Positions 1 through 6,562 of a stretch of DNA of 64,000 nucleotides are shown here, piece after piece. The notes under the pieces were generated by a model that was not told the origin of the DNA, did not search any database, and saw only the letters and a list, made by a program, of their open reading frames with translations. The stretch's first letter is position 1. Each line of letters starts with the position of its first letter. Source of the DNA: Nocardia sp. alder85J (GTDB taxonomy: Bacteria; Actinomycetota; Actinomycetes; Mycobacteriales; Mycobacteriaceae); NCBI RefSeq assembly GCF_020176955.2, contig NZ_JAIUCZ020000002.1:372001-436000 (forward strand). The letters are read 5' to 3'. A program made the translations under genes and the position numbers.

Positions 1-423
1 GGGCCCGGCACGACCGCGGTGATCGTCGTGATCATCGCCGCCGAGATCCCGGGCTTCGGCAGACAGATCCGCACAGCGGTGCTGCGGGTCCGGGAACAGC
101 CCTATGTCGAGGCCGCCACGGTGATCGGCGCCGGAACCTGGTGGACGCTGCGTAAACACGTGCTGCCCAACGTCTTCGAACCGCTGATCGTGCAGCTGGC
201 GCTGTCGCTGTCACTCGGCGTCTTCGTGGAGAGCGCGATGAGCTTCATCGGGATCGGCGTGCGGCCACCCCAGCCGTCCCTGGGCTCGATCATCGCCGAC
301 TCGATCCCGAATCTGGACGCCAACCCCGCCTTCGCCGCCGGCCCGCTGGTGCTGGTAGCGGGCCTGACCCTCGGCTTCCTGCTGATCGCCCAGGCGCTCG
401 GCCGCGCCGCCCGGGTCGGGTGA
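1..423 (+). CDS. ABC importer inner-membrane permease, DppC/OppC type (C-terminal part)
   Basis: The reading frame is open from base 1, so the gene begins outside the window and only the last 140 codons are present. The fragment has the binding-protein-dependent permease loop (EAATVIGAG followed ten residues later by HVLPN), which docks the ATPase subunit, and then hydrophobic helices including one with FVESAMSFIGIGVRPP, typical of DppC/OppC/NikC permeases. It should form half of the membrane channel of a peptide- or nickel-type importer. It is followed at once by a fused two-domain ATPase gene on the same strand. Substrate cannot be told from this fragment. Confidence 0.9.
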   Translation, partial: GPGTTAVIVVIIAAEIPGFGRQIRTAVLRVREQPYVEAATVIGAGTWWTLRKHVLPNVFEPLIVQLALSLSLGVFVESAMSFIGIGVRPPQPSLGSIIADSIPNLDANPAFAAGPLVLVAGLTLGFLLIAQALGRAARVG

Positions 424-473
424 CGGCCGTGGTCACCATCGCCGCCCTGCGCGCGGGAACGAAAGAGGCTGCC

Positions 474-2276
474 GTGCCCGAGGATACGGACCACGACACC
501 GTCCTGGACATCCGTGAGTTGTCGGTGCGCTTCGGCGCCCGCACGGTGGTGGACCGGGTCTCGTTGCGGGTGCGCCGGGGTGAGGTCGTCGCGCTGGTGG
601 GGGAGTCCGGCTCCGGCAAGTCGCTGACCGCCCGCTCGGTGGCCGGTCTGCTGCCCGAGACCGCCCGGTCCGAGGGCTCGATCCTGCTGGCCGGCACCGA
701 AACCATCGGCGCCACCGAGGAACAACTGCGCGCACTGCGGGGTACCCGCGCCGCCATGGTGTTCCAGGAGCCGCAGACCGCGCTGAATCCCGTGCAGAAG
801 ATCGGCACCCAATTGGTGCAGGCGCTGCGCGCGCACGGCCGGATCGGCCGCGCGCAGGCGCGGGCCCGCGCGATCGAACTCCTGCGCCGGGTGGACATTC
901 CGGAGGCCGACCGCCGAGTGGACTGGTATCCGCACCAGCTCTCCGGCGGCCAGCGGCAGCGCGTGGTGATCGCGCTGGCGCTGTCCGGCGAACCCGACCT
1001 GCTGATCGCCGACGAGCCCACCACCGCCCTGGACGTCACCGTTCAGGCGGAGATCCTGGACCTGCTGCGAACCCTTCAGCGCCGCAACGGAACCGCGATC
1101 CTGTTCATCACCCACAACCTGGGCGTGGTGGCGGAGATCGCCGACCGCGTGGTGGTGCTGCGCGGCGGTCGCGTGGTCGAACAGCAGCCGGTCCGTGAGC
1201 TGTTCGCCACCCCGCACGACCCCTACACCCGCGACCTCCTCGCCGCGGTCCCGCGCCTACCCGGGACCACCACGACCGCAACGTCGCCCGAGGTCCCGGC
1301 CGCACCGTCGTCGGAGCGCGCGGCCGAACCGCTGTCCGAGCCGACGGCGGCCTCGCGGTCCGACTTCACTGCCACGTCGCGGTCCGAGCGCACGGTGACG
1401 TCGCGGCCCGGAGCCGGCGCTGCGCTGCGGCCCGAACTCGTCACCGCCCCACCGGTGCTGGGGATCGAGGGCCTGAGTGTCGTCTACCGCAGCCGGGGCC
1501 GGACATTCCAGGCGTTGCGGGAGGTGTCGCTGACACTGGCGCCGCGCGAGGTGATCGGCCTGGTCGGTGAATCCGGTTCGGGCAAGAGCACACTCGGCCG
1601 GGTGGCGCTCGGGCTGGTGCCCGCGGCCGCGGGCCGGGTGGTGTTGCAGGGCACCGCGCTCGCCGGGCTGCCCGGCCGGGAGTTGCGCGCACTGCGCCGG
1701 AATGTGGCCCTGGTGCACCAGGATCCGGCCGCGTCCCTGGACCCGCGGCGCACCGTGGGCGAATCCATCGGCGAACCGTTGCAGGTGCATCGGGTCGCCG
1801 GCGGCTCACTGCTCCGGGCCAAGGTCGGTGACCTGCTCGAATCTGTGCGCCTGCCACGGGATTACGCCGGTCGGCGGCCCGCCGAACTGTCCGGCGGACA
1901 GCGTCAGCGCGTCGCCCTGGCCCGTGCCCTGGCGCTGGCGCCGCGCCTGCTGGTCGCCGACGAGCCCACCAGCGCCCTCGACGTCTCGATCCAGGCCCAG
2001 GTGCTGGACCTGTTCGCCGATCTGCGTGCCGAGTACGGGTTCGCCTGCCTGTTCATCAGCCACGACCTGGCCGTGGTGCATCGGGTCGCGGATCGGGTGG
2101 TCGTGTTGCAGGGCGGGTCGGTGGTCGAAACGGGTACGGCCACCGACGTCTTCGTCGCCCCCCGGGAGGAGTACACCCGCCGGTTGGTGGCGGCGGTGCC
2201 GATCCCGGACCCGAGCGCCCGCCCGGCCCCGGCCGCCGAGATGCACCGCTGCGCGCCGCTGGCCGCCGGCGGCTGA
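474..2276 (+). CDS. Fused dual ATP-binding subunit of peptide/nickel-type ABC importer (DppD-DppF type)
   Basis: One polypeptide of 600 aa carries two complete ABC ATPase domains. The first has Walker A GESGSGKS at residues 43-50, LSGGQRQR and DEPTTALD. The second, after residue 350, has GESGSGKST, LSGGQRQRVALARAL and DEPTSALD. In most bacteria these are two genes (DppD and DppF), so this is a fusion. The domains are joined by about 50 residues of low-complexity Ala/Ser/Thr/Arg sequence with degenerate repeats (TxTSRSE-like). The chosen GTG has GAAAGAGG 5 bases upstream. An in-frame GTG at 420 would overlap the permease stop (GTGA) but has no ribosome site. It powers the permease encoded just upstream. 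Confidence 0.9.
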   Translation: MPEDTDHDTVLDIRELSVRFGARTVVDRVSLRVRRGEVVALVGESGSGKSLTARSVAGLLPETARSEGSILLAGTETIGATEEQLRALRGTRAAMVFQEPQTALNPVQKIGTQLVQALRAHGRIGRAQARARAIELLRRVDIPEADRRVDWYPHQLSGGQRQRVVIALALSGEPDLLIADEPTTALDVTVQAEILDLLRTLQRRNGTAILFITHNLGVVAEIADRVVVLRGGRVVEQQPVRELFATPHDPYTRDLLAAVPRLPGTTTTATSPEVPAAPSSERAAEPLSEPTAASRSDFTATSRSERTVTSRPGAGAALRPELVTAPPVLGIEGLSVVYRSRGRTFQALREVSLTLAPREVIGLVGESGSGKSTLGRVALGLVPAAAGRVVLQGTALAGLPGRELRALRRNVALVHQDPAASLDPRRTVGESIGEPLQVHRVAGGSLLRAKVGDLLESVRLPRDYAGRRPAELSGGQRQRVALARALALAPRLLVADEPTSALDVSIQAQVLDLFADLRAEYGFACLFISHDLAVVHRVADRVVVLQGGSVVETGTATDVFVAPREEYTRRLVAAVPIPDPSARPAPAAEMHRCAPLAAGG

Positions 2277-2306
2277 CTCCGGCGGGCGCCACCGGCCGGG
2301 CCGGGT

Positions 2307-2678
2307 CTAGCCCTGACCCAGCTCGGCCAGTGGCGCCATGTCGAAGTAGTCCCGCCAGGCCGCGATCTTGCCGTCGCGCACCTCGAAGCTGCCCATCACG
2401 GGCAGTTCGATCGGGCTGCCGTTGATGGCGAACTTGTCGGTGCGCTCGTTGAGCACGACGTCGCCGATCTCGGCCTGCCGATGCACGTCGAAGTGGATGT
2501 TGCCGAACGCGCCGATGAATCCGCGCAGGAACTCCAGGATGGCCGGCTTGCCGACCAGCGGATCCATCGGGATGTTGTGGTAGACGGCATCCTCGGTGAA
2601 GTACTCCACGATGGATTCCGGTGTCCCGGTGCGCCATTCGGCGCAGAAGGTGGTGACCAGTTCGCCTGCGGTGGCCAT
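2307..2678 (-). CDS. Limonene-1,2-epoxide hydrolase / SnoaL-fold protein
   Basis: A 123-aa single-domain protein of the cystatin-like alpha+beta fold. The motifs LNERTDKF and WRDYFD place the Arg and two Asp residues that limonene-1,2-epoxide hydrolases use to activate water, so epoxide hydrolysis is likely rather than a generic SnoaL fold. Mycobacterial Rv2740 (EphG) belongs to this family and is known to act on sterol epoxides. The ATG has a strong GGAGGA site 4 bases upstream. Twenty bases beyond the start lies a perfect match to the KstR cholesterol-regulator consensus (2695-2708), which suggests a sterol-linked role. It converges on the ABC ATPase gene. Confidence 0.8.
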   Translation of the reverse strand: MATAGELVTTFCAEWRTGTPESIVEYFTEDAVYHNIPMDPLVGKPAILEFLRGFIGAFGNIHFDVHRQAEIGDVVLNERTDKFAINGSPIELPVMGSFEVRDGKIAAWRDYFDMAPLAELGQG

Positions 2679-2694
2679 GATGTCCTCCTATTTC

Positions 2695-2708
2695 TGAAAC
2701 GTGTTACA
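2695..2708. promoter_or_regulatory. KstR-like operator (TnnAACnnGTTnnA)
   Basis: The 14 bases match every fixed position of the KstR consensus known from mycobacteria (T, AAC, GTT, A at the right spacing). The site lies just upstream of the ribosome site of the epoxide-hydrolase-fold gene, where a repressor would block transcription. That KstR binds here is an inference from sequence. Confidence 0.55.
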
Positions 2709-2741
2709 CAATGCCGGGCGGGCTGCCCGTCCGCAAGGGGG

Positions 2742-4475
2742 TCAGACCGGCAGCGGGATGAACTCCACCAGCGCGCCGTCGGCCGCCCCCGGCGGCACGA
2801 CCACCAGGCCGTCGCGGTCCAGCAGCCCGGCCAGGTGGTTGGTGCGGATGCCGGCGTCGCCGATCCAGCCACCTTCGGGAACCGCCCGCGCCGAGGTGAT
2901 CCGGGTGGCGGTGTCGGCGATCTCGGCGGCATTGCGCAGCGGGCCGACGATCGCCCGGGGCGCGGTGGCCCCGGTCAGCCCGGACACGATCGCCGGCGCC
3001 AGCGCCAGCAGCGTCGCCACCGCCGCGAACGGATTGCCGGGCAGTCCCAGCAGAGCGGTGCCGGCGGGCAGTTCGGCGATCACACCGGACCCGCCGGGGC
3101 GTAGTCGCAAGCGGTGCACCAGGGTTCGCGCGGCGGCCCGGTCCAGCGCATCGCGCAGCTGATCCGCCGCGCCGCCGCCGGTGGCGCCGACGACCACCAG
3201 CAGATCGCAATCGGCGCCGGCGGCCAGCACCTCGTCGAAGCCGGTGGCGGTGTCGCGCAGATGAACCCGGTCCATCACGGTGATTCCGCAGTGCGACAAC
3301 AGTTCCGGCAGCACCGGCCCGATCGAGTCCCGGGTCTGGCCGGGGTGCAGCGGTCCGGCGCTGCGGATCTCGTCGCCGGTCATCACGATGCGGGCCCGCA
3401 CCGGACCGCGCACCGGCGCGGTGCCGACCTCGGCGCTGGCGGCCACCGAGATCAGCGCTGCCGACACCACGGTGCCCGCGGCCGCGACCACGTCACCGGC
3501 GTGCCAGTCCTCGCCGCGGCGGCGGCGATCGTCGCGCATCGGGGTGTCCGGCAGGCGATACAGCAGGTTCGCGTCCAGGTGGACGAATTCGTCGCGTAGC
3601 ACCGCGGTCGCGCCGTCCGGTACATGCGCCCCGGTCGCGATCCGCACCGCCTCCCCGGTCAGCAGCCCGGCCGGTCGCTGCCCACCGGCGAAGCCGATGT
3701 CGTGGCGGACCTGCCAGGGTCCGGTGCCGGACACCGCGTACCCGTCCATCGCGGACACGTCGAAGCGGGGCAACGCGTCCGCGGCCGCCAGCGGGGCGGC
3801 CAGCGCCGCGCCGCGCGCCGCGCGCAGCGCCGACTCCCGGGCGGGTAGTCGGGTCAGCTTGTCGCGCACGATGTTCCGCGCCTCGTCCAGGGTGAGCGGG
3901 GCGGTCCGGGCGCGGGCGCGGCGGAGGTCGTCGGGGGTGTCGCAGTCGGCGGCCCCGGCCAGCGGCAGCAGTGCGGTGCGCGTCGGCACCAGCGCCTTCA
4001 TCGGCTGGTTCACCAGCGACGGTAGCCCCGCGAGCGCGTCCGCGAGCAGTGCCCGCCGCCACACCCCGACCAGATACTGCGGACGGCCGGTCTCGTCGGC
4101 GGCGAAGACCGCGTCGGCGCCGGATCGCTCGAGGTGCTCGAGCAGTGCGCCGACCGCCGCGTCGGTCAGGAAGGGCATGTCGGCGGCCAGCGCCACCACC
4201 AGGTCCGCGGGCGTCTCGCCGGTGTCCAGCGCCGCCAGTCCGGCGGCCAGCGCCGCGACCGGACCGGACCCGGCCGGCATCTCCTGCGCCTGGCGCACCG
4301 CCGCCGGCAGGTCGGGACGTGGCGGGCCCACCACCACCGTGTGCCGGCACCGCGCCGCGGCGGCGACGGCGGCCTCCAGCATCGATCGCCCCCCGACGAC
4401 GATTCCGGGTTTGTCCACTCCACCCATGCGGGTGGCGCGGCCACCGGCCAGCACGATCGCGTCGGCGGTCGTCAC
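2742..4475 (-). CDS. MobA-MoeA fusion: molybdenum cofactor guanylyltransferase / molybdopterin molybdotransferase
   Basis: The N-terminal 190 residues are a MobA-type nucleotidyltransferase (LAGGRATRMGGVDKP and DMPFL), which adds GMP to molybdopterin. The remaining 385 residues are a MoeA-type domain (SAMDGYAV near its start, MTGDEI, GLPGNPFAAV), which inserts molybdate. The two steps are usually encoded separately. The MoeA half is divergent: the usual TGGvSvGdyD loop reads TGGGAADQL, and the PGKP loop reads LRPGGSGV. The enzyme may therefore act differently or be a paralogue. Start is a GTG with GGGGACGAG upstream. No molybdoenzyme is visible nearby. Confidence 0.85.
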   Translation of the reverse strand: MTTADAIVLAGGRATRMGGVDKPGIVVGGRSMLEAAVAAAARCRHTVVVGPPRPDLPAAVRQAQEMPAGSGPVAALAAGLAALDTGETPADLVVALAADMPFLTDAAVGALLEHLERSGADAVFAADETGRPQYLVGVWRRALLADALAGLPSLVNQPMKALVPTRTALLPLAGAADCDTPDDLRRARARTAPLTLDEARNIVRDKLTRLPARESALRAARGAALAAPLAAADALPRFDVSAMDGYAVSGTGPWQVRHDIGFAGGQRPAGLLTGEAVRIATGAHVPDGATAVLRDEFVHLDANLLYRLPDTPMRDDRRRRGEDWHAGDVVAAAGTVVSAALISVAASAEVGTAPVRGPVRARIVMTGDEIRSAGPLHPGQTRDSIGPVLPELLSHCGITVMDRVHLRDTATGFDEVLAAGADCDLLVVVGATGGGAADQLRDALDRAAARTLVHRLRLRPGGSGVIAELPAGTALLGLPGNPFAAVATLLALAPAIVSGLTGATAPRAIVGPLRNAAEIADTATRITSARAVPEGGWIGDAGIRTNHLAGLLDRDGLVVVPPGAADGALVEFIPLPV

Positions 4476-4553
4476 GAACTCGTCCCCGGCAGCGTGATCA
4501 TGTCTGTCGATGGTAGTGAGGGGTGGGCGCGGCCTCGTACGGCCCCGCCACGA

Positions 4554-5285
4554 TCACGGCCGGAGCAGGCAGAACTCGTTGGTGTCCGGATCGGCGAGCA
4601 CCATCGGCGGATCGAAGGCGGGTGAGCCGATGTAGCGCATCGGGATCGCCCCCGCCGCACGCAACCGCGCCACCTCCGCGGCCGGATCGTCGGCAGGGAA
4701 CGGCATCAGGTCCAGATGCAGGCGGCTGTGCTCGTGCGCGGCGTCGGCGATCCGGAGGAATTCCAGCCACGGACCCATCCCGGTGGCCGACCGGATACCC
4801 GTCGACCGCGGTTCGTCGAGCGTGACCGGCCAGCCCGAGGCCACCGACCAGAACTGTGCCAGCCGTCCGGGATCGGCGGTGTCGACGACGATCGCGGCGA
4901 CCGCGCCGGTGTCCACATACTGCTCGCGCGGCTCCAGCACACAGAATTCGTTGCCCTCGGGGTCGGCCAGCACCACCCACGGCACCGCGCCCTGCCCGAT
5001 GTCGATCGGCCGCGCGCCCAGCGCCAGCGCCCGATCCACTTGCAGCCGTTGATGATCCAGCGATCTGCTGGAGAGATCGAGGTGAATCCGGTTGGGCCCG
5101 GTCTTGGGCGAGGGGGCCGGGAGGAAACTCAGCCCCACATCCGGGCCGTCGGGGTCCGGCGCGGCGACGTCCGCGCCGCCGTCCCGATCGACCGTGACGG
5201 CCCAGCCCAGCAGATCGGCCCAGAACCGGGCCGCGATCCTGGGTCGCATCGCCTCGAACACCACGCACGCCAGACGGGTGGACAT
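4554..5285 (-). CDS. VOC/glyoxalase-like protein with two tandem domains
   Basis: This 243-aa protein contains two copies of a vicinal-oxygen-chelate module, each beginning near a 'RFWADLLGW' or 'QFWSVASGWPVT' strand and ending in DPEGNEFCVLEP or DPDTNEFCLLRP. The pattern is that of the Glyoxalase_6 group, common in actinobacteria and mostly without known substrate. Each repeat ends with the Glu-Phe-Cys strand that usually supplies a metal-binding Glu. Function could be antibiotic binding, isomerisation or ring cleavage; the sequence does not decide. The ATG at 5285 follows a GTGGGGG stretch. It stands alone between the MobA-MoeA gene and the ATL gene, on the same strand as both. Confidence 0.8.
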   Translation of the reverse strand: MSTRLACVVFEAMRPRIAARFWADLLGWAVTVDRDGGADVAAPDPDGPDVGLSFLPAPSPKTGPNRIHLDLSSRSLDHQRLQVDRALALGARPIDIGQGAVPWVVLADPEGNEFCVLEPREQYVDTGAVAAIVVDTADPGRLAQFWSVASGWPVTLDEPRSTGIRSATGMGPWLEFLRIADAAHEHSRLHLDLMPFPADDPAAEVARLRAAGAIPMRYIGSPAFDPPMVLADPDTNEFCLLRP

Positions 5286-5351
5286 ACCCCCACGGTAGTC
5301 AACCCGTGCCGGGCGCGGGGCGGGTTCGGTGATTCGACGCGCCGAGCCGGG

Positions 5352-5666
5352 TCAGCTTGTGCCGGGACCGGTTTCGAACCGGTACCGGGCAGCGGCCAGA
5401 TCCACCCGATCGTCCCGGATCGGACAGCCCTCCTCGGCGAGCTTGCGCAGCTGCCGATGCGCCAGCTGCGCGGCGGGCCGGCCGTCGGCGCGCAACACCC
5501 GGTGCCAGGGCAGGTCGGCCGAATCGGTGCGCATGATCCACCCGACCGTGCGCGGAGTGGAAAGCCCGGCCATGGCGGCGATGTCGCCGTAGGTCGCCAC
5601 CCGGCCGGGCGGAATCGCCGCGACCAGCTCCCGGACCCGCTCGATCTCGGCGTCGGAGGTCGGCAC
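5352..5666 (-). CDS. Alkyltransferase-like protein (ATL), DNA base-damage sensor
   Basis: A 104-aa protein matching the C-terminal DNA-binding domain of O6-alkylguanine-DNA alkyltransferase: GRVATYGDIA, then the Arg-finger region with TVGWIM, then LPWHRVLRADG. The acceptor cysteine of the PCHRV motif is replaced by tryptophan, the hallmark of ATL proteins. These bind and flip O6-alkylguanine without repairing it and hand the lesion to nucleotide excision repair. The GTG start is three bases after the stop of the hydrolase gene, so the two are probably cotranscribed. The pair corresponds to Rv3203-Rv3204 of M. tuberculosis. Confidence 0.88.
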   Translation of the reverse strand: MPTSDAEIERVRELVAAIPPGRVATYGDIAAMAGLSTPRTVGWIMRTDSADLPWHRVLRADGRPAAQLAHRQLRKLAEEGCPIRDDRVDLAAARYRFETGPGTS

Positions 5667-5668
5667 GG

Positions 5669-6430
5669 CTACAACGCCGCCCGCACGACCGCAGCGGTCT
5701 CGGCGGGCCGCGACTGCGGCACCATGTGATCGCAGTCGAATTCGTGCACCGTGAGCCGATCGCCGAGCTGCGCGGTGAGCGCGGCCCGGAACTGCGGGGT
5801 CACGATCTGCGCCTTCATCGCCTGCACCAGCACCGTCGGCAGGCCGGCGGGTGGCACCACGATCTCCCGGGCCAGCTGTCCCCAGTACGACACGATCGCC
5901 GGCATATGCACCCGCCACTGCACCCGGTCCCCGGGCGCGGGCACCAGATGCTCCGCCAATTCGGCGTCCAGCAGCGCACTGTCGACATCGGCCCACGCCG
6001 TCTCCAGCTTGTCCAGCCGGGCCTCCTCGACATCCGCGTAATCGGGCCGGGCCAGCGTGGCCACCGCGATCTGGTCGATCAGGTCCGCCGGCATCCCGAC
6101 GGCCGGATCCAGCAGCACCAGCCCCCGCACCAGTTCCGGGTACCGCAGCGCCAGCCGGATCGCCACCGCCCCGCCGAACGAATGCCCCATGACCAGTGCG
6201 GGTTGCCCGTCCAGCACCGCCGCGACATCCTCGACCACCGTCTCGAAGGTCCACGGCGGCAACGTGGTCGCCCGGCCGTGCCCGCGCAGATCCGGCGCGA
6301 TCATCCGGACCTCCGGCAACTGCTCGGCGGCCAGCGCCTCCCAGCGGCGGCCGTGACCGGTCAGGCCGTGCAGGGCGAGGACGCGGGGCCCGTCGGCGGG
6401 CCCGAACCGGTACACCTGAAGATCGCTCAC
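5669..6430 (-). CDS. lipV: Alpha/beta-hydrolase, LipV-like
   Basis: A 253-aa alpha/beta-hydrolase: oxyanion-hole HGLTGHG near residue 21, nucleophile elbow GHSFGG, and a C-terminal catalytic His in CDHMVPQ. No signal peptide is visible, so it is likely cytoplasmic. The same gene sits beside the ATL gene and adnA in M. tuberculosis (lipV, Rv3203), and synteny is the main support for the symbol; substrate is unknown. Here it is separated from adnA by a 10.5-kb insert. The ATG start lies 132 bp downstream of the LuxR-type regulator stop, on the same strand. Confidence 0.8.
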   Translation of the reverse strand: MSDLQVYRFGPADGPRVLALHGLTGHGRRWEALAAEQLPEVRMIAPDLRGHGRATTLPPWTFETVVEDVAAVLDGQPALVMGHSFGGAVAIRLALRYPELVRGLVLLDPAVGMPADLIDQIAVATLARPDYADVEEARLDKLETAWADVDSALLDAELAEHLVPAPGDRVQWRVHMPAIVSYWGQLAREIVVPPAGLPTVLVQAMKAQIVTPQFRAALTAQLGDRLTVHEFDCDHMVPQSRPAETAAVVRAAL

Positions 6431-6562
6431 CGCCTCATTGTGCCGGGCGGAGTCCCCGGGCCGATATCGGCACCTCAGGGGGAGGCCGATCGGTTCGGTC
6501 GCCGAACGCGCCGGGTGGCAGGGCGGACGGTGCGGCTGGTCGGCATGTGGATGGCGTCCGGG

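Noticed and set aside
1260..1440. Degenerate repeats in the linker of the fused ABC ATPase as a mobile repeat
   Set aside because: They are in-frame low-complexity coding sequence and do not recur outside the gene.
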